A DNA stretch of 64,000 nucleotides from Ophiodon elongatus (GCA_016806645.1 JACSYO010001980.1:3238501-3302500); one strand, 5' to 3'. Shown: positions 10,701 to 22,400, counted from the stretch's first letter. The notes: generated from the sequence alone by a model not told the origin. Numbers and translations: made by a program.

Positions 10701-13700
10701 CCAACAGAAATGTTTTGAATTGAATACACAAGCGGCAAAGAGTTGGTTGGGGGAATATCAATGATTAGGGGAATGGAATCCATCATGTTATAGTAACAGG
10801 AGTTTGGTGTGTCTTTAAAGGCCAGAGTAAATATTCACATTAACACAATCCAATAAACTCAGACCCCATAGTTTCATATAAGTCTGACCAGTGTTGCCTA
10901 ACACACATGGATCTAAACTTTAAAACATTAGAGTGGCTGAAGCTAATGTACGGTGCAGTAATCCAACTGGTGCAAGTTTTACATTTCTTCATAAATAATG
11001 TATTGGTTCAAAATCAGATGGTACGGCATAAACTACAAGATTTAGCTGCCTATTACCCAATTAACCATCTAAATTCATATGTTGAGAAGTGATTGTTTCA
11101 AGATCAATACACCCCAAAAGTGCTGAAACAATTAGTAGATTAATTGATTCGTGGACTGGTGGGAAATTGAGCAGCGACTACTTTGATAACCAAAGTAATT
11201 TATTAAGCAAAGATGTCTAACATAACTTAAACATAACTTAGACATCCCTCCAGATGTTGCTGATATGTTGCACCATAGGATGGTGCAAACTGTCTATAAC
11301 TGTCTTTGTTTCTTTTTTCCTGTCAGGCAGCTTTCTTTACAGCCACTTTCCCCTTTATTATGCTGTTTGTTTTGCTCATACGTGGTGTAACACTACCGGG
11401 GGCAATGGACGGGATCATTTACTACCTCTACCCTGATATCTCCCGCCTTTCAGATCCCCAGGTAAGAACACACATAGGATCTTTGGAGCGGAACCACTAG
11501 AGTGTTTTCAGTACAGAGAGTCAGCATGCACATAAACACACTTATTTGTTTGACCTTTTCAGGTATGGATGGATGCTGGCACTCAAATCTTCTTCTCCTA
11601 TGCCATCGGCCTTGGATTCCTAACCTCTCTTGGGAGTTACAACACCTACAACAACGACTGTTACAGGTAAGCGCAGGGTAATCCGTCAAAAGCTGGAAAT
11701 ATGTCCCTGATGAAAAAGTTAGTATTTCGTGTTCTTTATATAATTTCTCTGGCAACATTGGCCGATTACAATCTTCTCTGGTCATAAATATGTAATACAA
11801 TATATATGTTATACTTCATCTGACTTATACTTATGTGTGCCTCCACACTAGGAATTTGAACATATGCAATGAGTGATGACCTCTTTCATTGAATTTTATT
11901 GGCTTGAAAAACAGGCCATGGGAAATTAATGTGTAAGCCTATGTCATGTTCAACGAGCAGATGTAAAACATCCAACACTCCCCAAGCCTGTTTTAGGTGG
12001 ATTCTACATTTTTTAACTTAGTTATTATGATGGTCCTTTTTGAATAAAATCATATCAGTTAGTTTGTTTTCTCATCTTAACTTTAGTCAAAATAATAAGT
12101 GAATTGTATTTCTTCTACTGAAAGACAAGTGGTATTATTTCAGGGCTATACACCAGAAATCCCCCAAATAAGTGTAGAACTTGTAATAATGACTAGGAAT
12201 GACCCACATCATCTGGAGATAATGTATGCCCTATGCTTTATGAACGCTTAAAACAGACACCATAAAATTAACAAACACAACAGGAGGATTACATGAAATG
12301 TCATGCTACAAAGCCAAGCATTTCTTCCAAAGGATATAAAACATCTAATGATCAAGTTTAACATGAGCTAGTAAAATGAGCATCCACTCCTTACACTTTC
12401 CTAGAACTGTTTTCCTTTTTCTTTCAGGGACTGTTTCTACTTGTGTCTACTGAACAGTGCCACCAGCATTGTGTCAGGCTTTGCCATTTTCTCCGTTTTG
12501 GGTTTCATGACCAACGAACAAGGGGTGGATATTTCTGAAGTAGCTCAATCAGGCAAGTACTGACTGAGCAAAGTTTAACTAAATAGTGAGCAGAGAAGAG
12601 TGAAAAGGTTAAACTTTTCCTGTACAACTTTTTCAGGGAGCTTGTATTATAAATTGCCAGACACTGTTCCCTGCATAGACACTACCTGTTGAAATGTGGA
12701 AATTGTGCCAAATCATGCCGAGTTTCTTCATCCTTATCCCTTTATCTTTCCCAACCTAAGAAGCTTACTGACAGGCTCATACCTTTTTCTGTCATATTTT
12801 TTCTCTCCTTTGATTTTTTCTTTTCTTCTTGTATTACATTACTCATATCAAGTGAGAATGATTCATGTTAACTAGCAAGCAGAGCTAAAAAAAAGAAAAA
12901 AAAAGAAAAGATAAATTTTATGAATCTTGAACTAATCCATGATTTATGTTGTTATTTTGGCAAGCTCTCAGAACTATAACTGCATCAACATATCTCAGAT
13001 TCTCACATCTGTCACCTCATACATAGACATTTGTAGCTGAACTGCATTGCAGATAACAAGTCAAAGCGTCAACCGTCAATGATTCACATTTGAAACACAT
13101 AAAACACTTAACACACATTTTTGCTGTTGATGGTTGCCATGACATTTGGTACACACATTCATGTCCCCTTCAGGAGGAATTTTGATTCATTTTGTGATCC
13201 CCTGACTTTTTAATCTAGCTCCATCATCAGGTCAGGCTTTGGTCTATGTCTTCAAATTCAATCATATGATAAACATTCAAATAAAATTTGTATCTTTTGC
13301 CTTTAATTTACGTTTGTCTTGTATCTCGTTACATTCTGTGTGTAGGTCCAGGGCTGGCATTCATTGTCTACCCACGTGCTGTAGCCATGATGCCCATGCC
13401 TCAGCTGTGGTCAGTGTGTTTCTTCCTCATGATTATTCTGCTGGGATTGGACAGTCAGGTACCGGCCGAACTTCTCTGAATGAATAACGAAGGAATGAAT
13501 GAACCTATGAATAAACAAAGCACTGATCCTCTTCCCTCCCACTGGTTCCTTACAGTTTGTTGGTCTGGAATGTCTGATGACATCGCTGAGTGATTTGTTC
13601 CCTACTTACCTGCGCCAAGGTTTTAGACGTGAGCTGGTTCTGCTGGGTATCTGCAGTGTCTGCTGTTTGCTGGGACTCTCTCTGGTCACTGAGGTTTGTA

Positions 13701-16611
13701 CAGTTCTCCGAGCTAGACAGTTAGCAAATTCCTTTCTCAATGTTTTCTAACATATTATTTATGATACACTTAATGTGCTTTATAAACTTGTAAAATATTA
13801 CAAAAAACAAAGCAGGAAAAGTAAGTGCACAAACCAAAACAAAAAAATATAATAAGTATAAGTCAATCTAAATAATACACAAAGTAACTGAAAAGCGGAT
13901 AAATACTGAACTAGTAAAAACCTTTAATTCATTCGAGTCGAAAGTTACACCTGCTAAATGCTGCTATTTCTCTCTGGTTATGTGCACCGCAACACTGTCT
14001 ACTAGTATGAATCCAGTGTTCTGTAGCTATATATTTAAATAATATACGTCACTGTCTGATCACAATACTACAACATTTAAGAAAGATTGAAATTAGTTTC
14101 AACTTAAGAGTAAACTCAAACAAGGTTAAATACTGTCACTTATTATAGATCTTTTTTATAAAACTTTTAAGGAATTGGCAAACTACAACTTTTCACCAAT
14201 TATGAAAACCTGTGACCATTGCAGCGTGAATGCAAGACAACTGTGAAATAGCACTGCCTCTGTATTAACAGGTACTTGGCCCAATGGCCAAAGTACTTTT
14301 TGTTCATTGAAGTGAGTCATCCAACATCATCAAACACAATTAACACTCCCAAGGCAATACTCTCGCAAAGATACCCAAGGTACTTACACAAAGAAAAATC
14401 TGATGTAATCCAGCCTCCCCTGTTGCACTGCCAGAGGGCTTTCAGGAAAGTCTGCAAAATCATCTGTTTCTGATGTTGTTGCGTTAAACAAATTAATCTC
14501 TTGCACTTGAAACTTGCCAAAGACATAGTTTAGCTACCCACATGATACATAAGAGCTTCAGCTCACATTAGTGTTGCAGATATTTTACACTCAAATTGAA
14601 CAACAATAATACTACAGTTGTCGCGGTTATCTATGCCCTTGTGTTTAGGGAGGGATGTACCTGCTCCACCTGTTGGACCATCATGTCTGCAGCGGAACCA
14701 CCCTGCTCATCCTCTCCCTCCTCCAGTCTGTCAGCATTGCCTGGGTGTACGGTAAGTCAGAGACAACACAATCAACCACACAAAGTTTGTATCCTCTTGA
14801 TGAAACTCGAATTATGAGAAACGTGTCTGACAATTTATTTCAACAGGGCAAAAACCACGGTATGGACACGATATGCAGAGAAATTCCTCTAAAAACGAGA
14901 TTAACCTAATATCTTTTCTTTTCCTAAAGGTGCTGATCGTTTCTATGGAAACATCACCGACATGATTGGTTATCGTCCGTACCCTTTGATGAAGTACTGC
15001 TGGCGCTACATCACTCCCTTCTTCTGTTTTGTAAGAGTTCAGTCTTTTCATTCACTGACATTTCTTCTATGTATGTTGCTATCTGTCTACTGACTGTTCC
15101 ATTAGATGCAGCATATGATACAAATTCTTGAGAGAAAAGGAGGACCAACCACATTGAGAATTATGTGCAGATAAATCTCCGGCAATGCACACAGCTGAGA
15201 ATACACACATAAATAATAAATGAGAAATCTATTGTATGTAAAGCACTCGTCTTACCTCATCCCCTTTTGAATCTTTAGTTTAATTTGCAATTCCTCCCAG
15301 CAGAACTTCCCAGGTTAGAGGTTAGAGTTAATTTAAGTAGGTGTCTTGTCTTCTGAGTTTTCCACAGTTACGTTAGTACATACTTTAACATTTAACACTA
15401 ATCCACTTTCTCTCCTCTAATCCCAGGGCACATTCATCTTCTCTATCGTCAAATACTCTCCGCTGAAGTTCAATAACACCTATGTTTATCCACTCTGGGC
15501 TAACATCTTGGGTTGGTTCATAGCCACTGTCTCCCTCTCCCTCATCCCTCTGTTTATGGTCTACAAAATAAGTCAGGAAAAAGGCCCTCTTCGACAGGTG
15601 AATATATACTCAAATATACTCAAATATACAAAAATGTTGCTCTCACTGATAATTGGTAAAACGTTTAACCTCTGATATAGATTATGGTTATTTTGTGTTT
15701 GTTGGCAGTTAAAATCCAACTGTGTTCAGAACCTGTTCTTAAAGAACAGTTTGCAGAAAACATCTGTGGGATTATATTACTTGTAAAACACGTGAACTTT
15801 TACTTTTGAATGTAGGATGCCATTCCCTGCTTAAAGGATCAATCTGGCGCTCGTAACCAAGTACATTTGTTCAAGTAACGTACTGAAGTACAAGTTTGAG
15901 TATTTCCATTTTCTGCTACTTCACTTCAGAGGCAAATATTGTACTTTTTACTCCACTAAATGTTTTTGATAACTGAAATTACTTGTTACTTTCATTCATT
16001 CATTCAGATTAACAATACAAAATATAATCAACAAATAAATTATGATATAGGCTAATATTATAGATTTAAGATAAAACTTTGAGTCCGAGGTGAAATTCCC
16101 AAGCAAGCCAGCAGATAAAAAATATGTAGTAAATTAGCACCATCTTTAACAGCTGCAACAAAAAGTGATCAATAATAACAAGCCAATAATATATACATTA
16201 TTCTGATATGGGCAATTTTGCACAGTGAGTACTTTTATTTTTGCTTCTTTAATTATATGTTGAGTCAGTATTAGAGTTTTCTACACTGTGGTATTGCTAC
16301 TTTGACAAGATCTGAGTACTCCTTTCACCACTGAAGTCTGGTGATATTATTGATTGTTCTTCACTAATTCCATTAAAAACAACATCTAAATGAACAATGA
16401 ATTGATCCTACCAACAAGCATTATGTGTGTATCCAAAGCCTAATACATCTCACTGGCATAAAGCTAAATTGTTGTCCAAAAACACATCAATTAGCCATAT
16501 GCTTAAAATAGTCCCCAGCAATTGCAATATTTACTTTTAATAGATTAACGTTTGCTAAGAAACTACAGTGCCCAGCTGTTTTAGGAAATGATTGCACTTT
16601 AAAAAATATAC

Positions 16612-16672
<61 letters not shown>

Positions 16673-17349
16673 TAATTTTCTAAAGACATCTTCAGGTGGA
16701 ATTAGTGGGTTGAGGCTGAGAGTCGAGTTGAAAAGTAACTTGACTCAGTGTGTTTGGGGCTTTTCATAGGGGTTTGTTGACAATAGCAAACATATAGAAT
16801 CCCACCTCATTCTTCCTTTATTCCACAGATGCACATAGAGCAGCTTTTTACTGGACCTTTTAGTATATCGTATTGGTTGGATGCAAGAACATCACTGTTT
16901 TTTAACGTTTCATATGATTAAATTTATTTAAGATTATTATACTTGAATACAGCAAAGCATAGTCTTGCCATTCCAAGGTGCAACTTAATTATACAGAAAC
17001 AAAATGATAAATTATGTGCAAAATGGTTTTAAAAGACAGAATCATTTTACCGTACACTATCATCATACAGACATAAAGGAGTAATAGTGCTAAGAATCAC
17101 TCCAGGTACGCGCAAAGTAATGACGAATGCAATGTGTTTTATCCTCAGCTCAACTGAATTTCACTTCACTCTTGAATCTCTTTTTTTTTTCCTCAGCGAT
17201 TATTGTTGCTCTGCCAGCCTATGGACCTCGCCTTGGATCACAAATGTTTTCCCACAATGGGCACCACTACCCTCACAGAGCTCAAACCTTTATCCCAAAA
17301 TTGGGAACTCACTCAGGGAGCACAAACAGTAGTAGTCCATCATGAGTAA
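7773..17349 (+). CDS. slc6a12/13-like: SLC6 sodium/chloride-dependent transporter, GABA/betaine (GAT2/BGT1) group, 14 exons
   Basis: Plasma-membrane symporter expected to move GABA, betaine or a related amino acid with Na+ and Cl-. Exons: 7773-7956, 8047-8181, 8486-8626, 9046-9133, 9724-9856, 11327-11461, 11563-11666, 12428-12552, 13346-13458, 13556-13693, 14649-14751, 14930-15030, 15427-15597, 17197-17349. They join in frame to 1824 nt, 607 aa, the usual family length. TM1 has GNVWRFPY (47-54). TM3 keeps the substrate Tyr123. EL2 has Cys147/Cys156 and glycosylation sites Asn163 and Asn173. TM6 reads DAGTQIFFS and TM8 reads LGLDSQF. The ATG at 7773 is chosen because the frame upstream starts only with TTG. 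Introns 1 and 8 have GC donors. Odd residues are Ala42 and Pro46, where human GAT2, GAT3 and BGT1 have Glu and Leu. BGT1 and GAT2 are about equally similar, so the substrate is uncertain. Confidence 0.93.
9160..9700. other. slc6a intron 4 sequence, non-coding
   Basis: Intron between exons 4 and 5. It contains an open frame at 9165-9650 with no family resemblance, long pyrimidine runs and no internal exon. It looks partly transposon-derived (repeated GTGGGCACTTTATCGTAT-like phrases) but I cannot assign a family. Confidence 0.4.
9860..11320. other. slc6a intron 5, nothing recognised
   Basis: 1.47-kb intron between exons 5 and 6. No coding exon, RNA gene or recognisable transposon was found in it. 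Confidence 0.5.
15850..16334. repeat. non-autonomous inverted-repeat DNA element, family A copy 1
   Basis: Carries the typical AAGTACATTT...GTACTT / AGTACTTTTA...CACCACTG phrases of a short fish element seen again at 41691-42113, 45694-46080 and 57897-58348. Copy 4 keeps both ends (CAGTGGTGGAAG / CTTCCACCATTG). This copy lies in slc6a intron 13 and has lost its left end. No coding capacity; hAT-like classification is an inference. Confidence 0.55.
16616..16669. repeat. (TA)n microsatellite
   Basis: About 25 uninterrupted TA units in slc6a intron 13. Confidence 0.95.
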
Positions 17350-18150
17350 TGCAACATTGAGAAGTCATTCCAAAACATTTATTTTGCTTTTTGTTTCTGT
17401 ATTATAGCCAGCAAAGACACTTACAGACTATTCTTAACCAATTTTGACAAAGGACATTTGACAAATAGCTTGAGTTATTCAGTTTAAGAATAGGAGTAAA
17501 GTTGAATCATTTAGATTATTATCTTTCACCTTAATCCAAAATGTCACTCTAGGCAGCTTGATAGATAAAGGCACTGGCCTTATCACCACAACACAGTTGT
17601 TGGTATACCTCTACTTTTCTCAAATAAGTTTTTCAATATAATTTGGCAGTATTATTGAAATTTTGTTTCTAAAGAACAGGACTTGGCTTGTGCAATGTTT
17701 TGCAGCTGTAGTTCATTCTAAGGTACAATATATGCACAATTTAAAGCATACACATATGCTTAGATCACAAAGGTCAGTTTGTTGATCACCATCTGACATG
17801 TTGCATTTGAATGTGTTTTTTATGATTTCCCTCCTTTTGTTTGTAACTTGAACTGTTTTATTGTACATGATACATTAGCCCATTTCTAAATATCACATGG
17901 TTGTATGTACCCTATATAGCGCTATACACTTGTCTTTATATAACCTCTGTAAACTATGGTAAGTGCCTTTCAACAACACATTTAGGTTATTGCATCTTGA
18001 TATACAATACTGTAACTGTAGGTTTGTACACCTAACATAGGTTAACCTGGTACTGTGTACGGTGTTTAAGTGTTATTATAGTATGTATTTTGTCTGTCCT
18101 CTATTTACAAACAATGGATAAACAAATAAAAAAAAGGATGGCAGATGGTG
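17350..18150 (+). other. 3' UTR of the slc6a gene with polyadenylation signal
   Basis: Follows the TAA at 17347-17349. A canonical AATAAA at 18125-18130 sits at the end of an AT-rich stretch with no other gene, so the 3' UTR is probably about 800 nt. No alternative AATAAA was noted before it. Confidence 0.55.
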
Positions 18151-18224
18151 AAAATTATAAAGGTAATGTGATCACTTTTTTATGTCATCTAAAGGTACAT
18201 GCAAACGATTAATTTCTACAATGG

Positions 18225-18947
18225 TGTTGAAGTATCTTTGCTATCAACGAAAGAGCATTAACCTTTGTGACTTGCCATAGCAGGAAAAGCAGGTGTCAAT
18301 GAGCATCAACTATGACTTAGTTCTATTCAAGTGCCCCAGTATACTGTGTGACAGTGAGTCAGCATTTCCTACTGTAACGTGTTAAAATGTCAAAAGTTCA
18401 ATTTGGGGTTCAGTGTTTTGCCCATGGACACTTCAAGGACAGGAGAAGGTGGGGATCGATCCGCCAACCCTGTGACCCAACTCTCGTCATTATTGTATGA
18501 TATGCAAGTTCAGAGCTGAGAAATTGAAGGTCACCACTGTACTCAGTGTGTACATACTTTAATCACATGCACATGTATGCACACGGGGCTGCACGGTGGT
18601 GTAGTGGCTAGCACTATCACCTCAAAGAGGGGTCTGGGTTCGGTTCCCGGTCTGGGCGGTCCTTCTGTGTGGAGTTTGCATGTTCTCCCCGTGGCAGTGT
18701 GGGCTCCCTCCGGGTTCTCTGGCTTCGTCCCACAGTCCAAAGACATGCAGCTCAGCTTAATTGGACTCTAAATTCCCCGTAGGTATGAATGTGGGCGTGA
18801 ATGGTTGTCTGTCTCTATATGTCTGCCCTGCAATGAACTGGCAACCTGTCCAGGGTGTACCCTGCCTTCGCCCGATGTCAGCTGGGATTGGCTCCAGCGT
18901 CCCGCGACCCTAAAAAGGATAAGCAGTTTGGATAATGGATGGATGGA
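18225..18947. repeat. 723-bp tandem duplication, unit 1 (contains a SINE)
   Basis: TGTTGAAGTATCTTTGCTAT at 18225 recurs at 18948, giving a period of 723 bp. The first 360 bp of the two units differ at only a handful of positions plus one small indel. Each unit ends with a plus-strand SINE. A fragment of another SINE in antisense orientation (GGATCGATCCGCC, the complement of a B box) lies at about 18410-18480 in each unit. Confidence 0.85.
18587..18947 (+). mobile_element. tRNA-derived SINE with GGAT-repeat tail, copy 1
   Basis: The head GGGCTGCACGGTGGTGTAGT has tRNA-like A-box character and is followed by a B box (GGTTCGGTTCC). The body contains GGAGTTTGCATGTTCTCCCC and CCCACAGTCCAAAGACATG, and the tail ends in ATGGATGGATG. 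These blocks mark a very common teleost SINE whose 3' part resembles an L2-type LINE tail. It is non-coding. Confidence 0.75.
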
Positions 18948-19670
18948 TGTTGAAGTATCTTTGCTATCAACGAAAGAGCATTAACCTTTGTGACTTGCCA
19001 AAGCAGGTGTCAATGAGCATCAACTATGACTAAGTTCTATTCAAGTGCCCCAGTATACTGTGTGACAGTGAGTCAGCATTTCCTACTGTAACATGTTAAA
19101 ATGTCAAGAGTTCAATTTGGGGTTCAGTGTTTTGCCCATGGACACTTCAAGGACAGGAGAAGGTGGGGATCGAACCGCCAACCCTGTGACCCAACTCTCG
19201 TCATTATTGTATGATATGTAAGTTCAGAGCTGAGAAATTGAAGGTCACCACTGTACTCAGTGTGTACATACTTTAATCACATGCACATGTATGCACATGG
19301 GGCTGTACGGTGGTATAGTGGCTAGCACCGTCACCTCACAGGAAGAGGTTCGATCCCAGATTCCCAGGCGATCCTTCTGTGTGGAGTTTGCACGTTCTCC
19401 CCGTGACAGCATGTGTTCCCTCCGGGTTCTCCGGCTTCCTCCCACAGTCCAAAGACATGGAGCTTAGGGTACTTGGAGACTCTAAATTGCCCTTACGTGT
19501 GAATGTGAGCATGAATGGTTGTCTGTCTCTATGTGTGCCCTGCTATAAACTGGCGACCAGTCCAGGGTGAACCCTGCCTTCACCTAATGTCAGCTGGAAT
19601 CGGCTACAGCCGCCCTGCAACCCTGAATAGGACAAGCGGCTCGGATAACGGAATGGAATGAAATGTATGC
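18948..19670. repeat. 723-bp tandem duplication, unit 2 (contains a SINE)
   Basis: Second unit of the duplication. It matches unit 1 almost exactly until the SINE head; from there the two SINEs differ noticeably more than the flanks do. Confidence 0.85.
19299..19662 (+). mobile_element. tRNA-derived SINE with GGAT-type tail, copy 2, with 12-bp target duplication
   Basis: Same family as the SINE 700 bp upstream (B box GGTTCGATCCC, GGAGTTTGCACGTTCTCCCC). It is bounded by identical ATGTATGCACAT at 19287-19298 and 19663-19674, the target-site duplication left by reverse-transcription insertion. Confidence 0.8.
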
Positions 19671-19819
19671 ACATACTAGTGTGCATGCGCAATGGCTTTA
19701 TTGTATGGTCTTGATCTTGTAGCACTTGTGGTTACACTATTAGAAACACTAACAAGGCGGCGACTTTTGCATTATCGTTGCCGAACATAGGAACACCATA
19801 TATTTCTCGGTCCTATAAT

Positions 19820-20266
19820 TGTAACGGTTACTGGTACCCGGACACAGGAACCCAAAAGCACGACACAGACAGATAGACCAGGACAGTTCAGTTTACTCAA
19901 GTTCAGGCAGGGTCAACACCTGGAGATCAGTCATAAAGGCAAACAATCCAAAAGGGGCAGGCAGAGAATCCATAGTCGAGAACAGGTAGAGTCAGAACAG
20001 GCAGATAAGGGATAGTAATCGGCAATAACGCTGGAGAGCTCGGCAGTAACGCACAAGACAATGTGGCAGAGAACAAGTGCAAGTGGAAGGGCTTAAACAG
20101 TGAGGGACTGATGGGGGATGTGCTGCAGGTGAGAAGGGGGCGTGGAGAACCAGGTGAGGGGAATGGGAGCTGCTGCGGGCAGAGTGGAAGGATCTGAAAT
20201 GACAGGGCAGTTAGCAAACAGGCAGGTGGGGTGAAAACAATCAATGATGTGGGGGAATGTCTGACA
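19820..20266 (-). mobile_element. solo LTR, 447 bp, of an LTR retrotransposon
   Basis: Begins TGTAACGG and ends CTGACA on the plus strand. On the minus strand it runs TGTCAG...GTTACA with a TTTAAG promoter-like box before the middle. It is flanked by identical 5-bp duplications ATAAT (19815-19819 and 20267-20271). There is no internal gag-pol region, so this is the product of recombination between two LTRs. Ty3/gypsy origin is likely from the TG...CA ends and 5-bp duplication. Confidence 0.8.
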
Positions 20267-20641
20267 ATAATGAGATATGTACGATACGTTATCACCAATA
20301 ATTTGTAAACAAGCTGCAAGTAAGAACATCAATGCATGGGATATCCTTAAGTCACAAGCTACGCTCACCAAAACAATTAGCCTTTTTGTAATAACATGAC
20401 AGTCTAATAAGGGAATACTAACGCTACTTTCAGCTCGCTCCTCTCGTCCGCAAACTGCATTTGCAAAGGTGCCACAGAAATACTAACATGCACATATAAC
20501 ATCTACAAGAAAAACATGTACTTTGCTGTATTCATGTCACAGTTTCGGGTGTTAAGTGTGGGTTTCCTTTTTTATTTTGAAGGTTCCCTGTCTCGTGTTT
20601 CCTCGTGTCACTTCACTTCCTGTCTTCGTGATTGTCTAACT

Positions 20642-21524
20642 CATAGGTGTCCAACTCAAGGCCCGCGGGCCGAATCCGGCCCGCCACGTCATTTTATGTG
20701 GCCCGCGAGAGCTCGAAAGGAATATGATTGTCTTAAAATTAAAGTCTATGCTGCTTTACAATGTACAGTGACCATAAACTACATCTCCCACAATGCATGT
20801 TGATTTTGTGACCCACGAACGGCATCCTACCTACCGTTATGCTGCGTTCACACCAATAGCGTTGCGAATCTTCGCGTCGCTTTACTCGCGTGAGTTTACT
20901 CGCCGGACTATTTGTGGTTATTTCGCTTCACTCGCGCTAGACGCGCCGGGGAGGGGGCGTGGCTTATCTCCGTGGAAATAGTTAATTTCTGCCATCCACC
21001 GTGGAAGAAATAACCACTAGTTCTGCTTTGTACATGTTGTCGAAGTCCCGCAAACGTGGGAACATCAAACACCCTCATGTCTGGGTTCATAACATTATCA
21101 TATTGACTTTGTTTGTAATCTACTCGAGCGAAAAATTCACAACAAGTTTGTTGTGTTATGTTCCTCTCAACTGTGACAAAAAAAGCTTTGCACAAAGTTA
21201 ATGTAATAACGTGTGTTTGATGATATTTGTCTTTGTTATTTTCTATAAAAGTTTGATCTTTGATAGAGTAATGTGGGTTTCTTAAACCTAAATCAAAATG
21301 ATTTATGTTATAATAACAGAGAAATTTGCTTACATACATTTTTACATTTATATAGATGTACTATATTTTTACACTTGAATAAACAATAATCAAATGCAGA
21401 GACAGTCATTTAACAATATATTAGGGAGTAGTTACATTTATAAATTTTTACAGTTACAACCGGCCCTTTGAGGGCAACCATAATGCTGATGTGGCCTACG
21501 GTGAAAATGAGTTTGACACCCCTG
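20642..21524. mobile_element. non-autonomous hAT element, 883 bp, inside the LTR
   Basis: Terminal inverted repeats CATAGGTGTCCAACTC and GAGTTTGACACCCCTG (complement CAGGGGTGTCAAACTC) with identical 8-bp target duplications GTCTAACT at 20634-20641 and 21525-21532, the hAT hallmark. The interior has AAGGCCCGCGGGCC-type sequence and no transposase frame. An open frame on the minus strand at 20908-21339 has no family resemblance. Confidence 0.85.
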
Positions 21525-21639
21525 GTCTAACTGAATCCTCCTGTGTCTGATCACCTGCACCTGCACCTTCCCTGTGTATTTAAGCCCTATTTGTCTTGTC
21601 CCTCGTGGTGGGTTTGTCTGATTTCTTGATCCTGCCTGG

Positions 21640-22090
21640 TTCCCGTGTCTGTTTCGCCTGTTTGCTGATCTCGTTTCCCGCTGCTGCCTCCGAGCCGCAG
21701 CCGACCCTGGTTCCCGCTGCAGCCCCCGAGTTGCTGCCGACGCCGGTTCCCCGCCGGTGCTCTGACCAACTCCAGGTCCACGTGCCCTGTCGGCGCTCCG
21801 ACCAACTCCGGACGCCGGTTCCCAGCCAGCGCAGCGGCCGACCCCGGACTCCTGTTCCCTGCCCCCGGCTCCGGACTCCTGTTCCCCGCAGCCTACACCG
21901 GAGTCCAGTTTCCCGTCAGCGTCCCGGCCGACACCGGAGCCCCGTTTTCCGTCGGCGTTCCGGTCGACTCTGGATTTTCGCTCTACGGAGCCCCCAGTGT
22001 CCCGGTGCCGTTCCCGCTCTCCAGAGTCCCGCTCACCTGAGCTCCCGTGTCTGTTTCGCCTGTTTTCTGATCCTGGTTCCCGTGTCTGTT
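21640..22090. repeat. GC-rich degenerate tandem repeat inside the LTR
   Basis: Repeated phrases of the type CCGACNCCGGNNCCC, GGACTCCTGTTCCC and GTTCCCGTGTCTGTTTCGCC. The related LTR at 30713-31289 lacks this block: its matching sequence jumps from the GTCTGAT phrase straight to the ATTAAATACC phrase. The array is therefore an expansion specific to this copy or subfamily. Confidence 0.6.
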
Positions 22091-22196
22091 TCGCCTGTTT
22101 GTTTCATTAAATACCTCGTTTTTGCACTCAACTACCCGGTCTCTTGAGTCTGCATTTGGGTCCTGCCTTCTTTGTTCCGCCAACACTGACAATTCA

Positions 22197-22400
22197 AGGT
22201 AGCAAGAGAGGCAACCCTGCTGCCTGTTTTTGTAGGCAAATAGATTTGTACATAAGCAAAACAATGAACGGACACCAAGAGCGGCACATAGAACAAGAAG
22301 AGGATAGGGCCTAAAATGGAGCCTTGGGGAACTCCTGAAGTGAGGCCGCAGCTGAACAATATTTGCCTCGGTGAACCGAGAAATTCTTATCTGTGAGGTG
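22197..22400 (-). pseudogene. fragment of a non-LTR retrotransposon reverse transcriptase
   Basis: The minus strand encodes SGVPQGSILGPILF followed by HCFAY-QIYLP. This is the reverse-transcriptase block GVPQGS...YADD...QIYLP with the YADD core damaged. It is a short fragment of about 60 residues from a fish LINE and cannot be functional. Confidence 0.7.

Larger units (their letters stand above)
20535..22191 (+). mobile_element. solo LTR interrupted by a hAT element
   Basis: TGTCACAGTTTCGGGTG at the left and CAACACTGACA at the right, flanked by identical ATTCA (20530-20534 and 22192-22196). Without the insert it is about 766 bp. It contains a TATTTAAG box near 21574 and an ATTAAA signal near 22107. 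A related LTR in the opposite orientation lies at 30713-31289. The GC-rich open frame at 21596-22147 is LTR sequence, not a gene. Confidence 0.8.

Noticed and set aside
18543..19700. tRNA genes suggested by A/B-box-like sequence
   Set aside because: These are SINE heads: they lack a full cloverleaf and are followed by SINE bodies with GGAT tails.
21596..22147. Proline/arginine-rich 183-codon open frame
   Set aside because: It lies inside a solo LTR and is made of a GC-rich degenerate repeat; it has no protein family resemblance.
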